DNA of 6,110 nt from Muribaculaceae bacterium. GTDB lineage: Bacteria > Bacteroidota > Bacteroidia > Bacteroidales > Muribaculaceae. Position numbers and translations under genes: made by a program. This document shows, in pieces, positions 1-6,095 of this stretch; the first letter of the stretch is position 1, and each line of letters opens with the position of its first letter. The notes beneath the pieces are model-generated. The model had not been told where the DNA came from, searched no databases, and was given only the letters and a program-made list of their open reading frames with translations. The stretch lies in NCBI GenBank assembly GCA_029060585.1, contig JAIDTS010000351.1, positions 1 through 6,110 of the forward strand, given 5' to 3'.

Positions 1-1290
1 CGGCATAAGAGGCTGGTTTTTGTTGAAAGCGCACAGGAATTCCACTGTATCCTTACCGTCTGGAGTAAGTTTTCCTTTAGTCAGGCCAACACTAAAACGT
101 AGGTTTTTCAGGCCCAGCGGTCGTGCGTCGGCCGTCAGAATATTCTCGAATCTACGGGCAGCCGACTCCCTTGTAGAGCTTATAATCTCGGCTTTTTCCT
201 TAAGAGTCTCACCAAGTTTTCTGGCTTCCGCTTCAAGAGCGTTGAGCTCACCGATGCGTTCGGAACCTCCGCCACATTCATCCCTCAACGAAGCGTAAAG
301 CTCAACGAGAGCGTCATAGTCAGCAACCTTGAATCTCTTCACGGCTTCATAAAGTTCCTTGAGTCTGGCATCCGCCTTAGCGAGACGAATCGGATCGGAT
401 TCAATTCCGGAAGCTATTCTTGCGAGAGAGTCTCCTATATCCTTAAGTTCGATATACACGGTTCTCAGGCGCTCCATAAGACCGGGCTGAGTCTCATCGC
501 GATGCCCCTCGAACAGAGCGAAGTCAATACCGTCAATGCCAGCACCCGCGTCGCCTATCATAGAGACAGCGCTACTGTCGCCCGTAGATAGAAGATAAGC
601 CGCCTGATTGATTCTACCCCTAAGATCATCAGCATCTGAAAGGATATCATAGTCTTTTTCCACTTCCTCCAGTTCTCCTTTCTTCGGATTGATCTTAGTC
701 AGCTGTTCGAGCTGAAATGCACGCAGTTCCCTGCTTTCCCTACTTTTCTCAATTGCCTCCCGGAGTTTCTTTATCTTATTTCTCAAAGTCACAAACCTTG
801 AGAAATCCTTTTTATAATCTGCAAGCAGGTCGGCATTATCAGCAATCGAGTCAATGATGCTGAGCTGGTAATCAGGCTTAGAGAGCAACCTGTTAGAATT
901 TTGGGAATGAATATCGACAAGTCCACCTGCCACTTCAGTCAGCAACGGCAACGTGACAGGGGAATCGTTGATGAAAGCGCGGCTGCGGCCGTTTGCTGTT
1001 ATCTCACGGCGAACAATAATCTGCCCATCATTCCAGTCAAGATCATTTGCATCAAACAGTTCCTTAAGAGAAGGAGAGACCGAGTCGAAAACGCCCTCCA
1101 CCACGGCCTTTCCATCCCTATTGGCAAGCACCTTACTATCTGCTCTCTCTCCCATAAGGAGCGAGATGGCACCCATCATGACAGACTTTCCCGCACCGGT
1201 CTCACCTGTAAGAATAGTCAGGCCTTCGGAGAGGTTGAGCTCTACTCTGTCGATAAGGGCGTAGTTGAATATAGTGAGTTGTCTAATCAT
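1..1290 (-). CDS. recN: DNA repair protein RecN, SMC-like ATPase (C-terminal end outside window)
   Basis: RecN is an SMC-like ATPase that acts at DNA double-strand breaks in the cytoplasm during recombinational repair. The frame is open for 430 codons from ATG at 1290 to the window edge. The family is usually about 550-560 residues, so roughly 120-130 are missing. Visible parts are an N-terminal ABC half with a Walker A motif (GETGAGKS, residues 29-36), an RxxITxxGRSRAFIND segment (about 94-109), and a Q-loop-like DIHSQNSNRLL at 126-136, where many RecN proteins have DIHGQH. A long Glu/Lys/Arg-rich, probably coiled-coil region follows (about 150-390), and then the return into the second ABC half (VEFLCAFNKNQPL, about 416-428). 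The ABC signature and Walker B lie beyond the edge. The start is the only ATG before an in-frame stop and has a strong Shine-Dalgarno. It follows the DUF4835 gene by 21 nt and is probably cotranscribed. No internal stop or frameshift was found by translating codon by codon. Confidence 0.96.
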   Translation of the reverse strand, partial: MIRQLTIFNYALIDRVELNLSEGLTILTGETGAGKSVMMGAISLLMGERADSKVLANRDGKAVVEGVFDSVSPSLKELFDANDLDWNDGQIIVRREITANGRSRAFINDSPVTLPLLTEVAGGLVDIHSQNSNRLLSKPDYQLSIIDSIADNADLLADYKKDFSRFVTLRNKIKKLREAIEKSRESRELRAFQLEQLTKINPKKGELEEVEKDYDILSDADDLRGRINQAAYLLSTGDSSAVSMIGDAGAGIDGIDFALFEGHRDETQPGLMERLRTVYIELKDIGDSLARIASGIESDPIRLAKADARLKELYEAVKRFKVADYDALVELYASLRDECGGGSERIGELNALEAEARKLGETLKEKAEIISSTRESAARRFENILTADARPLGLKNLRFSVGLTKGKLTPDGKDTVEFLCAFNKNQPLMP

Positions 1291-1299
1291 ATGGTGATC

Positions 1300-1307
1300 C
1301 CTCCTTT
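1300..1307 (-). promoter_or_regulatory. Strong Shine-Dalgarno for recN
   Basis: Read on the minus strand, AAAGGAGG lies 9 nt before the recN ATG. It is complementary over 8 nt to the CCTCCTTT end typical of bacterial 16S rRNA. It sits 4 nt after the DUF4835 stop codon, in the 21-nt gap, and fixes the recN start. The other starts in the window (rplI, dnaN, exonuclease, coaBC, DUF4835) have A/T-rich leaders with no comparable motif. Confidence 0.8.
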
Positions 1308-1311
1308 CATT

Positions 1312-2232
1312 TCAATTGTTTTCATCTCCTTTCCTGATTTTATTCAGACGTTCGTTCTCAGCCGGATATAAAGGTTGCAACAGTTTATAAACCATCTCCC
1401 TTTCTGTCTGGGGAGCCTTGGAATAAACATTGACGAGCTCATCCATCTTTGAATCGCGGAAGATAGAAAGAGCAGCTGACATAGCATCCGCATTATAGAT
1501 AGTCTCCATAGCATTGAGCGACTGCGTAATGGAAGCCCGCCCTTTATCAGGAGAGGTTACCATTTCGTCGAGTCCCTTACGATGATAGTCGTAGAGCATC
1601 TGTCGATATGCCGAAGTAGATGGAGCCGTCAGGGAATTTAGGACACCGCTTCTGTTTTTAGGATCTTCAAAAGCTTTCCATCCAATCTCACCGAGGCTTT
1701 GAGCCGCCTGGACAATTGTGGCAGCCCTTTCATAATAAGGGTCACCTCCGTGAGGAGAGAAACTATCGAAGTCAAGAGCGAGGAAGAGATAGGCATAATA
1801 GTTAAGAATAGCGGTCAGGTTATTGTCAATGGTAGTGGAGTTGAAGATGAGAGGTTCACCTTCTCGGTATTCGAAACTTATCCGATTATCCTTGAAATTG
1901 AATAACGTCGTAGTATAAGTAGAGTTGTAAACCGGACGAGACAGTTGCACCTGAAGGTCGCCCGTGATGCGATCATCGTTATATTCGCTTACTGTCAGAT
2001 AAAGGCGGCAGTCTATTTTCTCATTGTTGGCGAAAGTCGCATTTGAAAAGCGTGTCTCATTCATATATTCAGTAATAGCCTCCTGAAGAGTCTGAAAGAC
2101 AGATTTAGAGCCTCCCTCTATCTTCTGGGCATTGACTTCCACCGCACAGTTGAGTTCCTGCGCGTCCATACTGGCTGAAATCATTATTCCCATGCAGGCC
2201 ATGAGATATTTCACGCTTCTCTTAATAGTCAT
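1312..2232 (-). CDS. DUF4835 family exported protein (PorD-like)
   Basis: A 306-residue protein that I assign to the DUF4835 family. Some annotations call this family PorD, a type IX secretion protein, but I know of no settled biochemical role. A probable Sec signal peptide is visible: basic residues K4, R5 and K8, a hydrophobic stretch at about 9-20, and likely cleavage after SASMDA (residue 24), giving a mature N-terminus QELNC. The mature protein should therefore be periplasmic or outer-membrane associated. Family-like segments are QLSRPVYNSTYTTTLFNFKD (96-115), the aromatic NYYAYLFLALDFDSFSPHGG (144-163) and SAYRQMLYDYHRKGLDEM (207-224). Two cysteines remain after cleavage (C29, C75) and could form a disulfide. 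There is no membrane segment beyond the signal and no enzyme motif I recognise. It lies between coaBC (61 nt upstream) and recN (21 nt downstream). Family assignment is fairly sure; the secretion role is inference. Confidence 0.85.
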   Translation of the reverse strand: MTIKRSVKYLMACMGIMISASMDAQELNCAVEVNAQKIEGGSKSVFQTLQEAITEYMNETRFSNATFANNEKIDCRLYLTVSEYNDDRITGDLQVQLSRPVYNSTYTTTLFNFKDNRISFEYREGEPLIFNSTTIDNNLTAILNYYAYLFLALDFDSFSPHGGDPYYERAATIVQAAQSLGEIGWKAFEDPKNRSGVLNSLTAPSTSAYRQMLYDYHRKGLDEMVTSPDKGRASITQSLNAMETIYNADAMSAALSIFRDSKMDELVNVYSKAPQTEREMVYKLLQPLYPAENERLNKIRKGDENN

Positions 2233-2239
2233 TTTCCGT

Positions 2240-2264
2240 CTTTATTAAAGAAGTTGTACAACTT
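2240..2264. repeat. Two abutting palindromes upstream of the DUF4835 gene
   Basis: CTTTATTAAAG (2240-2250, arms CTTTA/TAAAG around one T) is followed directly by the perfect 14-bp palindrome AAGTTGTACAACTT (2251-2264). Both lie in the 61-bp gap between coaBC and the DUF4835 gene, ending 8 bp before the DUF4835 start codon. They could be an operator or small RNA hairpins (the second as a 5-bp stem with a GUAC loop). The gap is A/T-rich, so chance is possible. There is no trailing T-run, so they do not look like a terminator. Confidence 0.5.
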
Positions 2265-2293
2265 ATTTACGAACTCTAAATAAAAAAATAAGT

Positions 2294-3511
2294 CTAAACT
2301 ACTTCAATGTTAAGCAACCCATCAATCTGATCGATGATGTCGCGGGCAACATCTTTCTTGTCTTTCGCCAGGTATTCCATCTCGCTTCCATCACTTTTGA
2401 TAATGGTCACCTGATTAGTGTCCTTATTGAATCCAGCAAGAGGATTTCGCAGCGAATTAAGCACAATCATATCAAGCCCTTTTCTGCGCATCTTAGCCAC
2501 TGCATTATCATGCTCATGGTCTGTCTCAAGAGCGAACCCAACAAGAATGCGAGAGCCTTTGTCAACCCCGAGCGTAGCCGCTATATCGGGGTTCTTGATA
2601 AGTTTTAGTTCAAGTCCTTCGGTATTCTCACGTTTCAACTTCGACTCATGGCGATGCTCAGGGGCGTAGTCTGCCACGGCGGCCGACAGGATAGCGGCAT
2701 CGCAGTCAGCGAAAGCCTTCTCCGCCGCTACCAGCATCTGACATGCACTTCTGACGTCGACGCGCCGTATACGTGGATTAGAGGTAGATAGAGAAACCGG
2801 ACCGGTAACCAGCGTCACCTCCGCACCTCTCGTCGCCGCTTCTTCCGCGATGGCAAATCCCATTTTCCCACTTGAATAGTTTCCGATGAAGCGCACCGGG
2901 TCAATATCCTCGTAGGTAGGGCCAGCAGTCACAAGTATCTTCTTACCCTTAAGAGACTCCCGGTTTTTGAAATGGAGTTCTACCCTTCTGAGAATCTCTT
3001 CCGGCTCCTCCATCCTCCCCTTTCCTGAAAGATGGCTTGCCAATTCTCCTGAAGCGGGCTGAATAATCTCCACTCCGTCGCGTTCGAGAGTAGCCACATT
3101 CCTTTGGGTAGAAGGATGAGCCCACATATCAAGATCCATTGCCGGAGCGACCATAACGGGACTTTTTGCCGAAAGATATGTTGTGATCAACATATTGTCA
3201 GCAATACCATTGGCCATCTTGCCAATGGTGGAAGCTGTGGCAGGCGCCACCACCATAAGGTCTGACCAAAGACCCAAGTCGACGTGAGAGTGCCATTCTC
3301 CAGTATTGGCTGCAAAAAATTCGGACACCACGGGTTTACCGCTTAATGCGGCAAGAGTGGCCGGAGTGATGAACTCTTTACCGTTAGGAGTAATCACGAC
3401 CTGCACCTCCGCACCAGCCTTAATGAAAAGACGGAGCAGATAAGCGCTTTTATAGGCTGCAATGCCTCCCGAGATACCGAGCACGATGTGTTTTCCCTTC
3501 AAGGTCTGCAT
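2294..3511 (-). CDS. coaBC: Bifunctional phosphopantothenoylcysteine decarboxylase / phosphopantothenate-cysteine ligase
   Basis: This cytoplasmic enzyme carries out two steps of coenzyme A synthesis. CoaB joins cysteine to 4'-phosphopantothenate using CTP, and CoaC decarboxylates the product to 4'-phosphopantetheine using FMN. At 405 residues it has the usual full length. The CoaC flavoprotein domain spans about 1-185: GISGGIAAYKSAYLLR (12-27), active-site-type histidine H76 in HVDLGLWSDL, APATASTIGKMANGIADN (89-106) and PAMDLDMW (123-130). The CoaB domain spans about 188-405: TAGPTYEDIDPVRFIGNYSS (195-214, with N211), SAAVADY (276-282), KLKR (291-294) with the conserved lysine, KNPDI (306-310) and GFALET (325-330). 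The CoaC part departs from the E. coli pattern: Asp126 replaces the Asn of PxMNxxMW, and Ser159 replaces the Cys of the ACGxxGxGR loop. The gene starts 13 nt after the exonuclease stop, with an A/T-rich leader and no Shine-Dalgarno. Confidence 0.97.
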   Translation of the reverse strand: MQTLKGKHIVLGISGGIAAYKSAYLLRLFIKAGAEVQVVITPNGKEFITPATLAALSGKPVVSEFFAANTGEWHSHVDLGLWSDLMVVAPATASTIGKMANGIADNMLITTYLSAKSPVMVAPAMDLDMWAHPSTQRNVATLERDGVEIIQPASGELASHLSGKGRMEEPEEILRRVELHFKNRESLKGKKILVTAGPTYEDIDPVRFIGNYSSGKMGFAIAEEAATRGAEVTLVTGPVSLSTSNPRIRRVDVRSACQMLVAAEKAFADCDAAILSAAVADYAPEHRHESKLKRENTEGLELKLIKNPDIAATLGVDKGSRILVGFALETDHEHDNAVAKMRRKGLDMIVLNSLRNPLAGFNKDTNQVTIIKSDGSEMEYLAKDKKDVARDIIDQIDGLLNIEVV

Positions 3512-3524
3512 TTATAATTTCTAT

Positions 3525-4292
3525 TTATTTTTTTTGGTATTCATACTGCAGACGACGCAGTTGATCTTTAGTCTCCTTCGGGAAATCGCCTTGCATGATC
3601 CATTGGATGAATCCAGGCTCATGTCGCACGATATCCTTCACCTTTCTACCTTTGTTTTTTCCGAAATTGAAGATTGGCTCATGGTTATCATCGTATACCA
3701 TGCGACCCGCAAGGTCAACGTTTCTGCCTCCGCTGGAGAACTCCGCGAGAGCCCTAACATCGTTTTTTAGTTCGGGGTATCTGTCAAGCTGGCTGAGAAG
3801 CACTTCATACGTAGCGCGAGTATCGGCAGTCGCGGAGTGGGCATCCGTCAGATCCTTACCGCAATAGAAACGGTATGCTGCCACGAGAGTACGCTGCTCC
3901 ATCTTATGAAAAATACCTTGAACGTCGATAAAATTCCTTCCGCTGACATCAAAACTCAACCCTGCGCGTCCGAACTCCTCTATCAGCAAAGGAACATCGA
4001 ATTTATTTGAATTGAATCCGGCGATATCGGAATCGTGGAAAAGTTCATGCAGCGATTTAGCAATCTGACGGAAAGTTGGAGCATCCTTCACGTCCTCGTC
4101 CGTGATATGATGTATAGCAGTGCTTTCCTCCGGGATATGCCTCTCGGGATTAATGCGACGAGTCTTCTCTTCGGTATGTCCATCAGGGAAAACCTTTATT
4201 ATGGATATCTCCACGATGCGATCGGAAGTCACACTCGTACCAGTGGTCTCCAGGTCAAAGAAAATTATGGGTCGAATCAGATTAAGTTGCAT
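3525..4292 (-). CDS. DEDDh 3'-5' exonuclease with ExoX-like C-terminal domain (DnaQ superfamily)
   Basis: A 255-residue exonuclease of the DnaQ/RNase T superfamily, predicted to remove nucleotides from 3' ends with two metal ions. All DEDDh catalytic residues are visible: D13 and E15 in FFDLETTG, D99 in AGFNSNKFDVPLL, and H152 and D157 in HSATADTRAT. IHHITDEDV (60-68) resembles the substrate-loop region of proofreading subunits. The C-terminal segment FNFGKNKGRKVKDIVRHEPG (208-227), followed by FIQWIMQGDF (228-237), matches the small module seen at the end of exonuclease X-like proteins. The gene is 29 nt after dnaN and 13 nt before coaBC, so it is probably cotranscribed with the clamp gene. 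It could be a proofreading subunit (often labelled DNA polymerase III subunit epsilon) or a separate repair exonuclease. I favour the second because of the ExoX-like tail; substrate choice cannot be read from sequence. Confidence 0.93.
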   Translation of the reverse strand: MQLNLIRPIIFFDLETTGTSVTSDRIVEISIIKVFPDGHTEEKTRRINPERHIPEESTAIHHITDEDVKDAPTFRQIAKSLHELFHDSDIAGFNSNKFDVPLLIEEFGRAGLSFDVSGRNFIDVQGIFHKMEQRTLVAAYRFYCGKDLTDAHSATADTRATYEVLLSQLDRYPELKNDVRALAEFSSGGRNVDLAGRMVYDDNHEPIFNFGKNKGRKVKDIVRHEPGFIQWIMQGDFPKETKDQLRRLQYEYQKK

Positions 4293-4321
4293 TGATTGCT
4301 TAGAGTATTATTTTAGTATTT

Positions 4322-5446
4322 TCATTCTATCACCTGCATCGGCATCTGCAGCATCACCACGCTTTCGTCCTCCTTCTGCTCAAAAGGCATAAAGAGACCA
4401 GGTCGTCCCGGATCCGATAGTTTGACAATCACCTGGTCACCGGGGAGGTTGTTGAGTACTTCTATCATATATACGCTGTTGAAACCGATAGAAAGCGGGC
4501 GCCCTTCGTAAGAGCATCCTATACGTTCGTCAGCCTTAGTGGAATAGTCGAAATCTTGGGCCTGGAGCGTGACATTATTATCATCCATACTCATTTTCAC
4601 AAGACTTGAGGCCTTGCTTGCGAAGAGAGACACTCGCCTCATAGCCGCGGCGAGAACCTGGCGGTCTACAATCAATTCATTAGGATTATCCTGAGGAATC
4701 ACACGATTGTAGTTAGGATAGTTGCCCTTTACGAACCGACAGCCGAGACGGAAATCGCCGAATGAGAAAATGGCGCTTTTGTCATCCTTGCGTATTTTTA
4801 CAAACTCTGTCTCCTTGCCGAGGAGGGAGCGAAGAATACCCGCCGGTTTTGCAGGCAGGATGAATGAAGTCACATTATTCGGTCTGAACGATGAATTGAT
4901 GTAGCGCACGAGCTTATGTGTATCCGTTCCAACAAAAGTTATGTCGTTTTCGTGGAAATCCCAATAGACACCTGTCATCATCGGTCTGTTGGTATCAGTG
5001 CTTATAGCGAAGAGAGTATAGTCGAGTCCGCTTTGAATCACCTCGGCAGGAATCGTCATCTCCACGGAAAGGTCGTCGGTCTCAAAGCTCTGAGGATATT
5101 CAGCTGCATCGACACCCATAAAAGAGAAATGTCCACCAGGGAAAAGCAGATCAACGGCACCCGTAGACTCCTCAATCTCGAACGTCAACGGGAAATTTGC
5201 GACTTCCTTCACCACCTCAATGAGTCTCTTGGCATTGATCGCTATCTTTCCGTCGAGGCCTTGATTTGTTATTTCCATTCGCGCAGTCATCACAGTCTCC
5301 TGGTCGGAACCAGTTATGAGCAGGGAGTCTTCCTTCACCTCGAGAAGAAAGTTGTCAAGAATGGAAAGTGCGTTTTTCGCGTTTATGACCTTGCTAACAG
5401 CACCGAGTTGCTGCTGAAGAGTCTTTCCGTGTACGTTAAATTTCAT
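4322..5446 (-). CDS. dnaN: DNA polymerase III beta subunit (sliding clamp)
   Basis: The beta clamp is a ring-shaped dimer that encircles DNA and tethers replicative and repair polymerases. Its 374 residues match the usual length and three-fold layout: domain 1 about 1-125, domain 2 about 126-253 and domain 3 about 254-374. Family landmarks are the N-terminus MKFNVHGKTLQQQL, LLITGSDQE (42-50), TDTHKLVR (174-181), GNYPNYNRVIP (241-251), GFNSVYMIEVLNNLPGDQV (321-339) and the C-terminal LQMPMQ (366-371), which corresponds to the MPM of the protein-binding pocket. The start has no Shine-Dalgarno but follows an A/T-rich leader. It is the first gene after the rplI terminator and has its own predicted promoter at 5526-5557, so it probably heads the dnaN-exonuclease-coaBC-DUF4835-recN operon. 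No oriC or dnaA is visible beside it, unlike the dnaA-dnaN order of many bacteria. Confidence 0.98.
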   Translation of the reverse strand: MKFNVHGKTLQQQLGAVSKVINAKNALSILDNFLLEVKEDSLLITGSDQETVMTARMEITNQGLDGKIAINAKRLIEVVKEVANFPLTFEIEESTGAVDLLFPGGHFSFMGVDAAEYPQSFETDDLSVEMTIPAEVIQSGLDYTLFAISTDTNRPMMTGVYWDFHENDITFVGTDTHKLVRYINSSFRPNNVTSFILPAKPAGILRSLLGKETEFVKIRKDDKSAIFSFGDFRLGCRFVKGNYPNYNRVIPQDNPNELIVDRQVLAAAMRRVSLFASKASSLVKMSMDDNNVTLQAQDFDYSTKADERIGCSYEGRPLSIGFNSVYMIEVLNNLPGDQVIVKLSDPGRPGLFMPFEQKEDESVVMLQMPMQVIE

Positions 5447-5525
5447 ATATCAGTGTATTTTATTATTATTCAGCTATCTATCGCTAACGTCCAAAAATAG
5501 GCGCGCAAAGCGGATTCTTAACTCA

Positions 5526-5557
5526 CAAAGATAACAAAAAAAAACCGTATATGCAAA
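5526..5557 (-). promoter_or_regulatory. Predicted Bacteroides-type promoter for the dnaN operon
   Basis: On the minus strand, TTTG (5557-5554) is followed by a 20-nt spacer and TATCTTTG (5533-5526). This fits the Bacteroides consensus of a -33 TTTG and a -7 TAnnTTTG separated by about 19-21 nt. Transcription would start near 5520 and leave a leader of about 75 nt before the dnaN ATG at 5446. The -33 TTTG is formed by the end of the nine-T run of the rplI terminator. No experimental start site is known to me. Confidence 0.65.
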
Positions 5558-5594
5558 AAAAAAGTTTCATGCAAGCTCTTGCATGAAACTTTTT
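5555..5594 (-). terminator. Rho-independent terminator of the rplI operon
   Basis: A perfect inverted repeat with 17-bp arms (AAAAAGTTTCATGCAAG at 5559-5575 and its complement at 5578-5594) is separated by 2 nt. In RNA the innermost pairs would open to give a larger loop. Read on the minus strand it begins 21 nt after the rplI stop and runs into nine consecutive Ts (5563-5555), the classic stem plus U-tract. On the plus strand it is followed by only five Ts, within the repeat itself, so any terminator activity there should be weaker. Confidence 0.93.
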
Positions 5595-5615
5595 ATGATT
5601 TGGTAATGTCGAGAA

Positions 5616-6071
5616 TTACTCTTCTGTAGCCTCAGCGACAACGCAAACGTCAACATCAGCGTTAACGTCGCGATGGAACTTAACGGTGCAAACGTAGTCG
5701 CCAACAACCTTGATGGGGTTTTTGAGAGAGATAAGCTTGCGGTCGATATTGTGACCGAGCTTAGCGAAAGCCTCAGCGATGTGAGCAGCTCCTACGCTGC
5801 CGTAGATAACGCCGTTAGGTCCGGTCTTAGCCTCGATGACGAGTTTAACGTCCTTGATAGCGTCAGCCTGGCTCTGAGCCTCAGCGAGGATCGCAGCGAT
5901 CTTGTGGGCGCGCTGACGGAGATTTTCCTGAAGTTCTTTGAGGTTGGCGTCAGAAGCGATGATCGCCTTACCCTGAGGAATCAGATAGTTACGACCATAA
6001 CCATCCTTCACTTCCACTACATCGTCCTTGTAGCCGAGTTCGACTACGTTCTCTTTAAGAATAAGTTTCAT
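5616..6071 (-). CDS. rplI: Large ribosomal subunit protein bL9
   Basis: bL9 binds 23S rRNA near the base of the L1 stalk and helps maintain reading frame. The protein is 151 residues, close to the usual 147-150. The N-terminal RNA-binding domain (about 1-50) has the family signature, with VELGYKDDVVEVKDGYGRNY at 10-29 followed by LIPQGKAI at 30-37. A charged, alanine-rich connecting helix follows (about 41-75), then the C-terminal domain with the GSVG turn (91-94) and the KNPIKVVGDY region (117-126). The start at 6071 gives the canonical MKLILKENV N-terminus. It lies 24 nt after the probable rpsR stop, consistent with the common rpsF-rpsR-rplI order, and is followed by a strong terminator, so it is the last gene of that operon. 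The leader shows no Shine-Dalgarno. Confidence 0.98.
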   Translation of the reverse strand: MKLILKENVVELGYKDDVVEVKDGYGRNYLIPQGKAIIASDANLKELQENLRQRAHKIAAILAEAQSQADAIKDVKLVIEAKTGPNGVIYGSVGAAHIAEAFAKLGHNIDRKLISLKNPIKVVGDYVCTVKFHRDVNADVDVCVVAEATEE

Positions 6072-6095
6072 ATATAGCTTTCGTTAAAACGGTTA

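Noticed and set aside
901..1371. Plus-strand open frames of 156 and 103 codons opposite the recN N-terminus
   Set aside because: The minus strand encodes a clear RecN ATPase half here with Walker A. The plus-strand products look like shadow translations with no motif.
2194..2205. LMAC (residues 10-13) in the DUF4835 protein as a possible lipoprotein cleavage site
   Set aside because: Met at -2 is atypical and the hydrophobic stretch before the Cys is too short. Cleavage after SASMDA by signal peptidase I fits better.
2281..2305. T-rich tract after coaBC as a possible terminator
   Set aside because: Only a 4-bp stem (AAGT/ACTT on the minus strand) precedes the T-run. It is too weak to terminate, and the genes downstream need read-through or a promoter I cannot see.
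4275..4289. QLNLI at residues 2-6 of the exonuclease, resembling a clamp-binding QLxLF motif
   Set aside because: It lacks the final Phe, lies next to the first strand of the exonuclease fold, and from memory relatives have Lys instead of Gln. It is too weak to claim.
4293..4321. Repeated AGTATT units in the gap between dnaN and the exonuclease
   Set aside because: Two short A/T-rich copies in a 29-bp gap are expected by composition and match no known element.
5492..5499. A second TAnnTTTG match (TATTTTTG, minus strand) in the dnaN leader
   Set aside because: Upstream TTTG copies sit at 6 and 26 nt, outside the usual 19-21 nt spacing, so it is weaker than the pair at 5526-5557. A secondary start is not excluded.
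4916..5500. A 194-codon plus-strand open frame opposite dnaN
   Set aside because: dnaN is certain on the minus strand. The antisense product has no recognisable domain and runs into the dnaN leader without a promoter or ribosome site.
5673..6077. A 134-codon open frame on the plus strand spanning most of rplI
   Set aside because: It lies antisense to an unmistakable bL9 gene, and its product matches no family I know. Long antisense frames are common opposite codon-biased ribosomal genes.
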